A model generated the notes under the pieces. That model searched no databases and was not told the origin of the DNA. It saw only the letters and a program-made list of their open reading frames with translations. The position numbers and the translations under genes are program-made. This document shows positions 1-6,140 of a stretch of DNA of 9,491 bases, one piece after another. Each line of letters starts with the position of its first letter. Positions within the stretch are counted from its first letter, which is position 1. The stretch is from assembly GCA_023301335.1 (NCBI GenBank), contig JALZVA010000164.1:1-9491 (forward strand), in the 5' to 3' direction. This DNA comes from Akkermansiaceae bacterium. Its GTDB lineage: Bacteria; Verrucomicrobiota; Verrucomicrobiia; Verrucomicrobiales; Akkermansiaceae.

Positions 1-564
1 AATCGTTTGACGTGAATCGATCACGTGGGCAAATGGTTCTTCAGATACGCCTAAAAATATCTCTCTACAGTATTGGAGGGACTCTTTCCCCTCGAAAGCA
101 TTGGCTTCATCACCTCGCCCACCGATCCGTTCCAGTGAAATTTCCACAGGGAGATCGAGGATAAAGAGCAGATCAGGCTTAGGCGCGAAGGCTTCATTTT
201 GAGCACGTAATTGCTCAGGGTTAAAGCCTCTCTGACCTTGATAAGCCATGGTGGAAAAATAATAACGATCTAGGATCACTACCTCACCTGACTCTTTTGC
301 GGGTTGAATGAGCTCCTCGACATGCATTTTACGGTCGAGGTGGAAGTATTCTAGTTCTTGCTCTGGTGAGAGTCTCCCGGTGGTAGCTGATTGGCGGAGG
401 ATAGCCCCATATTTGTGATCAGAGGGTTCTTTGTCTAAGTGCACGTCATAGCCTAGTTCTGATAAGGTTTGGTTGAGGAGCTTACATTGAGAGGATTTTC
501 CCGTGCCATCAATCCCTTCAAAAACGATGAAGAGACCACCTTTGATTTTTTTGTTCGCATGCAT
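1..564 (-). CDS. tmk: dTMP (thymidylate) kinase, 3' end cut by the window edge
   Basis: Phosphorylates dTMP to dTDP with ATP in the cytoplasm, an essential step of dTTP synthesis. The visible 188 residues show the P-loop GIDGTGKS at residues 17-24, an EPSD loop at 46-49 in place of the common EPGGT, the DRYY motif at 99-102 followed by STMAYQG at 104-110, and a LID-like stretch with RIGGRG near 146-151 and AFE near 156-158. The family is normally about 200-215 residues, so only some 15-25 C-terminal residues are missing. The ATG at 562-564 is the first codon after the tsaB stop, four bases downstream of it, and gives a normal N-terminus. A weak GGGGA lies 9 bases upstream, inside tsaB. The tight spacing implies co-transcription with tsaB. 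The EPSD loop matches my recollection of the EPTDG-type subfamily rather than a defect. Identification is secure. Confidence 0.95.
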   Translation of the reverse strand, partial: MHANKKIKGGLFIVFEGIDGTGKSSQCKLLNQTLSELGYDVHLDKEPSDHKYGAILRQSATTGRLSPEQELEYFHLDRKMHVEELIQPAKESGEVVILDRYYFSTMAYQGQRGFNPEQLRAQNEAFAPKPDLLFILDLPVEISLERIGGRGDEANAFEGKESLQYCREIFLGVSEEPFAHVIDSRQTI

Positions 565-568
565 GTGA

Positions 569-1213
569 TTATTTCCCCAAAAGTGGGTGTGGTTTGGTTG
601 ATTTGGTGATGAAAGGAGCTCTTAGATAGAGTGGTTCCAGAGGTATTTGATACAGTTCCACTTGTTCTTGATGGGTAAGTTTTTTCCAATAAGAAATCAG
701 TGCTGAAGCTGTAGGCCTACGCAGCGAGACATTAGGATAGGGGATCTCATTCTGTGTCTCAAATGTGAAAAGATCCTTATCTGTGAGTGCGTCTAGTCTT
801 TCTTTGAACACTTCTTCTGACATCAGTTCGGGTGAAGGAACCAGTGCTGCCTCAATGAGCGGATAGATGAAATACGATCCTCTGCGAGCATCTCCCACTG
901 CAATAGCATTGGCTGGGTCTTCTAACTCAGTCGCATAAAAGGAACAAACCCCTGCAGTCTGAGCTTGGTGAACAGTAGCTAAACCATGGGCAGCAGCAAT
1001 GGCGATGCGAGCACCACTGTAGCTCCCAGGACCTGTCCCCACGAGAATGGTGTCGATAGAAGAGCAGTCAGCCAAAAGTTTTTTCAGCGGTTCAAATAAC
1101 AGCTGGTTTTGCTGCCGCTGACTCTCAAAGTCTAACTGCGTGAGTGAGCCATTATGCTCTAGGGCAATCGATGCACTAGAGACGGAGGTTTCAATGGCTA
1201 AAATGGTCTTCAC
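569..1213 (-). CDS. tsaB: TsaB, subunit of the tRNA threonylcarbamoyladenosine (t6A) transferase complex
   Basis: TsaB is the ASKHA-fold partner of TsaD (with TsaE) in transferring threonylcarbamoyl from TC-AMP to A37 of ANN-decoding tRNAs in the cytoplasm. The 214 residues show the family start MKTILAIETS, the signature GPGSYSG at 61-67 followed by ARIAIAAAHGLA, DARRGSYF at 108-115 (family DARRGEVY region) and PLYLR at 194-198 near the C-terminus. It is slightly short for the family (about 220-235). The start is GTG at 1211-1213: it places the conserved first beta strand exactly at the N-terminus, and no in-frame ATG fits. No Shine-Dalgarno is present. A TAAAAT hexamer lies 9 bases upstream, so the mRNA could be leaderless. 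The gene sits four bases before tmk and 81 bases after the phosphatase-like gene. Confidence 0.93.
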   Translation of the reverse strand: MKTILAIETSVSSASIALEHNGSLTQLDFESQRQQNQLLFEPLKKLLADCSSIDTILVGTGPGSYSGARIAIAAAHGLATVHQAQTAGVCSFYATELEDPANAIAVGDARRGSYFIYPLIEAALVPSPELMSEEVFKERLDALTDKDLFTFETQNEIPYPNVSLRRPTASALISYWKKLTHQEQVELYQIPLEPLYLRAPFITKSTKPHPLLGK

Positions 1214-1268
1214 AGTGATTAAATTTTACGAATATTTTTAAAAATCAAAAAGCAAAAAAAATATGAAT
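1214..1268 (-). promoter_or_regulatory. AT-rich A/T-tract region, candidate tsaB-tmk promoter
   Basis: The gap upstream of tsaB is far richer in A+T than the flanking genes. Read leftward it has T-runs of 8, 5 and 5, the last merging into TTTTTAAAAA. A TAAAAT hexamer (1223-1228; five of six matches to TATAAT) lies 9 bases before the GTG start. No good -35 hexamer stands 16-18 bases upstream; the nearest, TTGATT, has a 14-base spacer. The T-runs could act as an UP-type element, or partly as the tail of a terminator for the upstream gene, but no stable hairpin precedes them. Confidence 0.3.
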
Positions 1269-1294
1269 CTAGTAATCAGAGAACTGCCGCTTCT

Positions 1295-1618
1295 TTAAAA
1301 GTAACGGGCGCATTTTTTCTTCAAGAGTTGAACCAAAGCTTCTTCCATATACGCGTAGTCATCTGGAATATTAAGAACTGTAATCGTCTTTCCCTTGAGA
1401 AAATTGCCGAATTTTCTATTGAGCCGCTCGCGTTGTTTGGTCTCCATTAAGAAAACATGATCTGCCCAATCAAGGTGTTCAGGTGTCACTGGGATTTCTG
1501 CACTGTCATTCAATCCTGCCGAGTCAACCTCCACTCCTGGGTAATTAGAGAATACAGCCTCGGCTGTGGGACTCCGAAGTTTATTCTGTGAGCAGAGAAA
1601 GAGAAGGTGCTTAGACAT
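1295..1618 (-). CDS. Small low-molecular-weight protein-tyrosine-phosphatase-like protein
   Basis: Cytoplasmic protein of 107 residues with the phosphatase P-loop CSQNKLRS at 9-16, which fits the C-x5-R-S active-site pattern (Cys9, Arg15). It is followed by PTAEAVF, VDSAG at 31-35, and IPDDYAYM at 84-91, whose Asp86/Asp87 are candidates for the general acid. Length and motif order match the small predicted protein-tyrosine-phosphatase family (COG4551-like), shorter than classical LMW-PTPs of about 150 residues. The substrate is unknown; a phosphotyrosine protein or a small phosphomolecule are both possible. The ATG start directly follows the mrp TAA stop with no gap, so translation is probably coupled. 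No strong ribosome binding site is present; an AAGG lies 11 bases upstream inside mrp. The assignment is firm at family level only. Confidence 0.85.
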   Translation of the reverse strand: MSKHLLFLCSQNKLRSPTAEAVFSNYPGVEVDSAGLNDSAEIPVTPEHLDWADHVFLMETKQRERLNRKFGNFLKGKTITVLNIPDDYAYMEEALVQLLKKKCARYF

Positions 1619-2671
1619 TTAAGAAGAAACCTTGTCGACGAGTAGACTTGCAGCCTTATGGAAGGACTCAGCCACTGGACTTTCCGCCGAAGGCATGAGG
1701 CTGATCGGGGTGCCGTTGTCAGCACATTCACGGGTGTTCTGATCAATGGGGATTTGCCCAAGAACAGGGATTTTTAATCTCTCGGCCTCTTTCACTCCAC
1801 CTCCGTCTCCAAAGATAGGGTAACGGTTCCCCTCAGGGCACTCGAACCATGCCATATTTTCAATCAAGCCTAAGATATCGACATTAACCTTAGAGAACAT
1901 ACTAATCGCTTTACGCGCATCAATGAGCGCCACTTCTTGAGGAGTGGTCACAATCACCGCACCATCAAGTTTAACATTCTGCACAATTGTTAATTGAATG
2001 TCACCAGTACCAGGAGGAAGGTCGAGAATGAGGTAGTCAAGCTTGCCCCATTCCACCTGACGGAGAAACTGCTGCGTGTAACGAGTAGCCAGCGGGCCAC
2101 GGACAATCACAGGAGAGCTGTCATCTAGTAGGAAGCCCATCGACATGAGTTTTACTCCGTGCGCCTTGATAGGGATGATTTCATCATTCTCATTCGCCAT
2201 CGGCTGCTCATCCGTGCCAAACATAATAGCAGTGGATGGACCATAGAGATCGCAGTCGCACAAGCCTACTTTATACCCTTGTTTAGCCAAAGATACAGCG
2301 AGGTTAGAAGAAACGGTAGATTTCCCCACTCCTCCTTTACCAGAGCCTACAGCAATAATGTGTTTAATCCCAGGGATGGAAGATTTATCTTTAGAATCGC
2401 CCCCACCTAAATTTTGCTCAGCAGCAGTGTCTTGGACATCCACAGTCACACGTGGAGTGCCTAATCCCTCGATAGCTTCGAGCGCAGCGTGCGAATCTTT
2501 AAAAATTTGTTCAGGCACTTTTGCATCTTTAGTCGCAACACTGATTTTGACATGCACGTCATTGCCATCAATCTCGATCTCTTTCACCAGCCCGAAAGCT
2601 ACGATGTCACGTGAGAAGCCAGGGTAGTTTACAGTTTTAAGAGCTTCTTGGATGCGATCTTCGGTAATCAT
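1619..2671 (-). CDS. mrp: Mrp/NBP35-family iron-sulfur cluster carrier ATPase
   Basis: Cytoplasmic P-loop ATPase that binds and hands over Fe-S clusters to apo-proteins (ApbC/Mrp/HCF101 family). In 350 residues it shows an N-terminal MIP18/DUF59-type domain (about 1-80), a linker, then the deviant Walker A GKGGVGKST at 111-119, DCDLYGPS at 139-146 (switch region), RGPLATRYTQQFL near 191-203, and the Walker B-like LDLPPGTGD at 216-224. The region that carries a bridging-cluster CxxC in many homologues has a single Cys (FECPEGN, Cys278; ENM at 271-273). A further Cys pair, Cys138 and Cys140, flanks the switch Asp. The length is typical and the ATG start gives the family's MITE-type N-terminus. 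No Shine-Dalgarno is visible. It is the first gene of the left block, divergent from the HAD gene, and its stop abuts the phosphatase-like start. Confidence 0.95.
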   Translation of the reverse strand: MITEDRIQEALKTVNYPGFSRDIVAFGLVKEIEIDGNDVHVKISVATKDAKVPEQIFKDSHAALEAIEGLGTPRVTVDVQDTAAEQNLGGGDSKDKSSIPGIKHIIAVGSGKGGVGKSTVSSNLAVSLAKQGYKVGLCDCDLYGPSTAIMFGTDEQPMANENDEIIPIKAHGVKLMSMGFLLDDSSPVIVRGPLATRYTQQFLRQVEWGKLDYLILDLPPGTGDIQLTIVQNVKLDGAVIVTTPQEVALIDARKAISMFSKVNVDILGLIENMAWFECPEGNRYPIFGDGGGVKEAERLKIPVLGQIPIDQNTRECADNGTPISLMPSAESPVAESFHKAASLLVDKVSS

Positions 2672-2679
2672 AGTGCGGA

Positions 2680-2708
2680 CAAATAGAGCAGCATGTGTTG
2701 AAAATCAA
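2680..2708 (-). promoter_or_regulatory. Candidate mrp promoter
   Basis: Read leftward, TTGATT (2703-2708) is followed after exactly 17 bases by TATTTG (2680-2685), which ends 8 bases before the mrp ATG. The -35 matches the sigma-70 consensus at four of six positions and the -10 at only three, so the call is tentative. If right, transcription would begin at or next to the start codon, fitting the absence of a ribosome binding site. Confidence 0.25.
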
Positions 2709-2718
2709 GTGAAACACA
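2694..2718. repeat. Inverted repeat in the divergent mrp/HAD intergenic region
   Basis: TGTGTT at 2694-2699 pairs with AACACA at 2713-2718 as six-base inverted arms. A second small palindrome, TTGA-AAA-TCAA (2698-2708), lies inside. The pair overlaps the candidate mrp -35 and lies between the two divergent genes, where an operator would be expected. The arms are short and could be chance in AT-rich sequence. Confidence 0.25.
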
Positions 2719-2771
2719 ACGAAGAGAAAAAAGATCGTGAGTTTTTCCGCTTCTAGGGGTAAAGCTATGCC

Positions 2772-3428
2772 ATGAAAGCAGTGCTCTTTGACTTCGATGG
2801 TATTATTATTGATTCAGAATGGCCGATTTATCAATCCTGGCTAAAGTTGTTCCAGCGTGAGGGACAGATGCTCGAGGTGAGTGACTACGTGCAGTGCATT
2901 GGATCTGATTTTGAGACTTGGTCACCAGAGAAATTATTAGAACAATTGACAGACAAGAGCTTTGATTGGAAAAAAGAAAACGCAGTCCGCCAGGTGGAGA
3001 TTGAGTCGGATCTGGAAGGAGTGCAGCCAATAGAGGGGGTTGTAGGGCTACTACAATGGCTGAAGTCTCAAGGTGTCTCTGCTGCAGTGGTGTCGAGCTC
3101 TACCCATAAATGGGTGGATATGTGGTTAGAAAAATTGGATTTATTACAATATTTTCAAGAAGTCGTCTGTAGAGGGGATGCACCTCGGATCAAACCTGCC
3201 CCAGACCTTTACGAAGAAGGAGCTAGAAGGTTTAATCTAGCAGGGGGCGAATGCTTAGTCATCGAAGACTCTCTAAATGGAGTTAAGGCAGCTAAGGCTG
3301 CTGGAACCTTGGCGTATGCTGTGCCTAGCCGTTTGACCTCCATTCTGGACTTCTCTGAGGCTGATGCAGAATTTTCCTCAATGGAAGAAATGTCAAATAG
3401 CCTGAAATCTCTATTTGAAAGCATTTGA
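2772..3428 (+). CDS. HAD-superfamily hydrolase, beta-phosphoglucomutase-like subfamily IA
   Basis: Predicted cytoplasmic phosphatase or phosphomutase of 218 residues. HAD motif I is DFDGIIIDSE at 7-16 (nucleophile Asp7, acid/base Asp9), motif II is VVSSS at 106-110, the motif III lysine is in IKPAPD at 140-145 (Lys141), and motif IV is IEDS at 164-167 followed by NGVKAAKAAG. The helical cap lies between motif I and motif II (about 16-90), as in phosphoglucomutase/phosphoglycolate-phosphatase-like enzymes. All catalytic residues are present, but the substrate cannot be told; sugar phosphates are the family's usual substrates. The start at 2772 is supported because the earlier ATG at 2767 runs into a stop two codons later. 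AGGGG lies 12 bases upstream, rather far but the best Shine-Dalgarno match on this strand. It heads the rightward trio, 40 bases before the glutaredoxin-like gene. Confidence 0.9.
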   Translation: MKAVLFDFDGIIIDSEWPIYQSWLKLFQREGQMLEVSDYVQCIGSDFETWSPEKLLEQLTDKSFDWKKENAVRQVEIESDLEGVQPIEGVVGLLQWLKSQGVSAAVVSSSTHKWVDMWLEKLDLLQYFQEVVCRGDAPRIKPAPDLYEEGARRFNLAGGECLVIEDSLNGVKAAKAAGTLAYAVPSRLTSILDFSEADAEFSSMEEMSNSLKSLFESI

Positions 3429-3443
3429 TTAGTGGTCTATACC
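3415..3443 (+). promoter_or_regulatory. Candidate promoter of the glutaredoxin-like gene
   Basis: TTGAAA (3415-3420), overlapping the end of the HAD gene, is followed after 17 bases by TATACC (3438-3443), each matching the sigma-70 consensus at four of six positions. It may drive the glutaredoxin-like and TPR genes separately from the HAD gene. Support is limited to hexamer match and spacing. Confidence 0.25.
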
Positions 3444-3467
3444 TATCTAAGAACAAAACATACCTAT
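3439..3467 (+). repeat. Direct repeat ATACCTAT, 21-base period
   Basis: The octamer ATACCTAT occurs at 3439-3446 and again at 3460-3467, just before the glutaredoxin-like ATG. The 21-base offset is about two helical turns, so both copies would face the same side of the DNA, as tandem protein-binding sites often do. The second copy covers the position where a ribosome binding site would be expected, and none is visible there. Two copies alone may be chance. Confidence 0.3.
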
Positions 3468-3468
3468 T

Positions 3469-3846
3469 ATGAATAAAGAGAATCCTGAAATCACCTGTTA
3501 TGTGAAAACTTTTTGCGGCTGGAGCGAGGGCGTAAGAGCCATCATGAAAAAATACGATCTAGCGTATGAGGAAAAAGACATTATTAAAAACCCTGCGTTC
3601 CGATGGGAAATGGAGCAGAAGTCAGGTCAGCCGCTAAGCCCATGTGTAGTGGTGAACGGAACCATGCTGGCTGATGTGTCTGGTGAGGAAGTTGAAACTT
3701 GGATGATCGAGCAAGGGTACTTTGGGAAGTCCTCTGAAACTCCCGACTCCCCGATTGACTCGGCCTGCACAGATGCCCAGCACGAGGCAATGGCAAGAGG
3801 AGAGGATCCAACTAAAGTGGCAAAAATCAAGTTTCTCCAAGATTAA
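3469..3846 (+). CDS. Glutaredoxin-like thioredoxin-fold protein with CGWS motif and C-terminal extension
   Basis: Cytoplasmic 125-residue protein. Residues 8-85 fit a glutaredoxin fold: first strand ITCYVKTF, then CGWS at 16-19 where dithiol glutaredoxins have CPYC and monothiol ones CGFS, EEKDI at 34-38, LSPCVVVNG at 56-64 where the cis-Pro loop (TVP in glutaredoxins) should be, and DVSGEEVETW at 69-78. Residues 86-125 form an extension with a conserved-looking TDAQHEAMARGEDPTKV. Other cysteines are Cys10, Cys59 next to the cis-Pro, and Cys100. A monothiol glutathione- or Fe-S-dependent redox role is an inference; activity is unproven. The ATG at 3469 leaves a correct first strand but has no Shine-Dalgarno. 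It lies 40 bases after the HAD gene and 11 before the exported TPR gene. Confidence 0.8.
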   Translation: MNKENPEITCYVKTFCGWSEGVRAIMKKYDLAYEEKDIIKNPAFRWEMEQKSGQPLSPCVVVNGTMLADVSGEEVETWMIEQGYFGKSSETPDSPIDSACTDAQHEAMARGEDPTKVAKIKFLQD

Positions 3847-3857
3847 AACCAGCCCAA

Positions 3858-4733
3858 ATGCCTTTGCTTAAAAATGCCCTCGTCACGAGCGTCCTCATGA
3901 CCTTCATCTGTAGCCAGGTAAGCTTGGCAGAGAATACGGAAGAAATAGAGTTGATGAAAACTAAGCTAGGTTACTCAGAAGAGCAGGCTAGGGAGGTGCT
4001 AGAGAAACGTGAGTGGTCGCGCATTGAGTATTCTAACTTACCGATCACCTATAAGGCTGCCTATGAGCGTGCCTTTAAAAAGGCCGCTGAATTATTACTC
4101 GAAAAAGAGCATGTTCAAGCTTACGGCTATCTCACTAGAGCTGAAGTTATTTTTAAAGAAGGAAAGGAAGTTAATATTCTATTTGGTGGGGTCTATTCAC
4201 ACCTACGGATATTCCAGGAAGGAGTGGCTAGAACTAAACGTGCTTTAAAACTCTACCCCTTAGATATTAGCTTAAATTATAGATTAGGGGGATTTTATTT
4301 TGCTCTTCGTGATTATAAAAAAGCTAAGGCTCAGTTCCTTATAGTGGATAAAATTCTTGAAGGAGACCGTAGCAAAAAACCTGTTTTGTTAGCACACTTC
4401 CAACGTCAACTTTGTTTATTAGGGGAGATAAGGAAAGCAGAAAAGACAGGAAAGGATAGTGAAACTTTACAGGCTGAATTTGAAGCCCTTAACGCAGAAG
4501 GAAGAGAGTGGAATCATGACCTCCTTTACTATTACTCAGGAGCAATCCTGAAGTTTCAGGAGCAAGAGGTAAACTCTGCAAAGAAATGGCTGAAGGACGC
4601 AAAGTATGTCTTTCCTAAAGCTGCCGAACACGTAGTCTATACTAACAGTCTCTCAGAATATGGCTTCATTAATAGTTACTACGGAGGAGAAAGAGGGGAT
4701 GAGAAAGAAGAGTTGTCTCAGGAGGAGGAATGA
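3858..4733 (+). CDS. Exported TPR-repeat protein of unknown function
   Basis: A 291-residue protein with a likely signal peptide: a basic start (MPLLKN), a hydrophobic core at about 7-20, and a probable signal peptidase I site after VSLA (residue 24). Cys18 does not sit in a good lipobox, so a soluble periplasmic or secreted product is more likely than a lipoprotein. The rest is mostly helical, with TPR-like units at about 105-135 (NILFGGVYSHLRIFQEGVAR) and 137-170 (SLNYRLGGFYFALRDYKKAK), and possible weaker units at about 64-100 and 222-255. The C-terminus is acidic (EELSQEEE). No enzyme motif is seen, so a protein-binding scaffold role is inferred. It follows the glutaredoxin-like gene by 11 bases without a Shine-Dalgarno, so co-transcription is likely. 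The middle of the gene, about 4141-4380, is more AT-rich than its neighbours. Confidence 0.75.
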   Translation: MPLLKNALVTSVLMTFICSQVSLAENTEEIELMKTKLGYSEEQAREVLEKREWSRIEYSNLPITYKAAYERAFKKAAELLLEKEHVQAYGYLTRAEVIFKEGKEVNILFGGVYSHLRIFQEGVARTKRALKLYPLDISLNYRLGGFYFALRDYKKAKAQFLIVDKILEGDRSKKPVLLAHFQRQLCLLGEIRKAEKTGKDSETLQAEFEALNAEGREWNHDLLYYYSGAILKFQEQEVNSAKKWLKDAKYVFPKAAEHVVYTNSLSEYGFINSYYGGERGDEKEELSQEEE

Positions 4734-4805
4734 AAATTTCTGACCGTATATGGGTAAATTAAAACCCTGCGAGAATGAGAAATAGTGTGTTAAAAACAGA
4801 AAGAG

Positions 4806-6125
4806 TCACGACTCATTTTCCCATGGTTTGGTGATTTGTTGGAGGAATGTTTGCTGGATGGATGCATGTTGGAGAGAGGTGACTTTGCCGATGTTACGCT
4901 GACTGAGAGTGTGATAGAGAGAGCTTAGATTTTTCTTTAGCTGCTGGAGTGACCAAGGGTCGATGGAGCTAAGAGGGAGAGCCTTGTCTTCTGCAAAAAC
5001 GGTTTGGAGGAAAGTAGTGAGTCGAATGGTGCTCCCATTCGACTGGAGATGCACATGTCTGAGCAGGGATCGGTCAGCAGCAAGGGTAGTGAGGAGGCTC
5101 CGTTGCTGTGCTTCGGTGAAAAAGCCGAAGTCTTTTTGAGGGAAACCTGGGAGATCAATGTGAATAGATTGGTAAAGGTGAGGGTGCTGGACACCTTGTT
5201 CTTTAATGTCCTGAGTGATTTCTGGGAGGTCTCTTCCAAAGAAGGGTGTCTGGAAATAAATGGGTTCGATGAAGACCATTCCGAAACCTTCCTGAATCGA
5301 GGTGCTGACAATTTTACAGGCATGTTCATACCAGCTACAAAAATGCTGAGTTGCTCCCGAGTGTGGTGCGCGTTGATCAGTGACGTCAAAGGCGATGTCT
5401 AGTTTGAGCTCTGTAGCGAGTTGTTGCCAGCGTGCTGTGGATTGCTGCTGCTCTGGTGGAGTGACAGCAATGGCGTAGCGATAGGGTGAAGGGGTGGCGA
5501 GGGAGAGGAGTAAAATCTCTCCGATATTTTTACGGCGAAGTGCCTGCACAGGATAGAAGATCCAATCGGTAGATGGGGTGTCTTCACGGGGGACTTCTCT
5601 GTAACTGTTAGGGAGGAGGATGGAGTCGGCACCCGCGGATTGTAGAATATTGAGATCGCGTGAATTAATATTCACATATTGGATGTGCTCTGCATTTGGG
5701 TAGAGGTGGTCGCGCTGGGAGATGTTAGGGAGGTTGGCCTTTCTGCCGTCTTCGATGAAGTCGTGCACATGGAGAGTCATGCGGTAGTCTTGAGATAGCT
5801 TCCAGACGAGCTCTTGGAAATAGGGATTAAGCCCAATAGCATGATTGTGAAAGTGAAAGAGGACGGGCTGGGAAAAGTGGGTGTCGGCAATCTGCCTAAT
5901 CTCTTTCTCAAGCTGCGTTTTTACAGAGGTATCGTGGGAGGTGGAAAAGTGAAGGCTGGGGAGAATGAAATGGGGGATTTCTGTGGAGATTTTTTTTTCT
6001 CCACAGAGGACGAGATGGGGGATGCCAAGCTGCTTGAGAGCTTGGCATTGTTGCTCGATAATACGGGTTACGCCCCCGCCATTAAGATGGTAGTGGACAA
6101 TTAGGACGGCGTAATCCGTGGGCAT
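4806..6125 (-). CDS. GT-B-fold glycosyltransferase (GT4-like), substrate unknown
   Basis: A 439-residue cytoplasmic glycosyltransferase. The N-terminal domain has HYHLNGGGVTR at 11-21, a glycine-rich loop usual in GT4 enzymes, FHFHNHAIGLN at 90-100 and HVHDFIEDGRKANL at 119-132. The C-terminal domain has ALRRKNIGE at 195-203, holding the Arg and Lys that contact the donor phosphates in GT-B retaining enzymes, and the E-x7-E motif EGFGMVFIE at 279-287 (Glu279, Glu287), followed by GRDLPEITQD at 297-306. About 100 C-terminal residues have no motif I can name, and the protein is rich in Gln and His. Donor, acceptor and pathway cannot be told; no other sugar-polymer genes lie nearby. The ATG lies 15 bases after the metG stop, suggesting co-transcription, and has no Shine-Dalgarno. 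Confidence 0.85.
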   Translation of the reverse strand: MPTDYAVLIVHYHLNGGGVTRIIEQQCQALKQLGIPHLVLCGEKKISTEIPHFILPSLHFSTSHDTSVKTQLEKEIRQIADTHFSQPVLFHFHNHAIGLNPYFQELVWKLSQDYRMTLHVHDFIEDGRKANLPNISQRDHLYPNAEHIQYVNINSRDLNILQSAGADSILLPNSYREVPREDTPSTDWIFYPVQALRRKNIGEILLLSLATPSPYRYAIAVTPPEQQQSTARWQQLATELKLDIAFDVTDQRAPHSGATQHFCSWYEHACKIVSTSIQEGFGMVFIEPIYFQTPFFGRDLPEITQDIKEQGVQHPHLYQSIHIDLPGFPQKDFGFFTEAQQRSLLTTLAADRSLLRHVHLQSNGSTIRLTTFLQTVFAEDKALPLSSIDPWSLQQLKKNLSSLYHTLSQRNIGKVTSLQHASIQQTFLQQITKPWENES

Positions 6126-6140
6126 TTGACCAGTTGTTAT

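Noticed and set aside
46..49. EPSD loop of dTMP kinase as a damaged EPGGT motif (residues 46-49 of the protein)
   Set aside because: All other motifs are intact and the pattern resembles a known EPTDG-type subfamily, so it is normal variation.
1281..1297. AGAA/TTCT hairpin before the T-runs after the phosphatase-like gene
   Set aside because: Four-base AT-rich stem set well apart from the T-run; not a convincing intrinsic terminator.
2767..2769. ATG just upstream as start of the HAD gene
   Set aside because: It reads ATG CCA TGA and stops at once.
4752..4767. GGGT-N8-ACCC as a terminator for the rightward trio
   Set aside because: Four-base stem with no T-run on the rightward strand; too weak to call.
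4803..4814. Palindrome GAGTC-AC-GACTC at the glycosyltransferase stop, as a terminator
   Set aside because: The stem is only five bases with a two-base loop; opening the last pair leaves four pairs. The T-rich stretch beyond it does not make this a credible terminator.
5004..5402. 132-codon rightward open frame inside the glycosyltransferase gene
   Set aside because: It lies wholly antisense to a gene with clear catalytic motifs, has no recognisable domain and no ribosome binding site.
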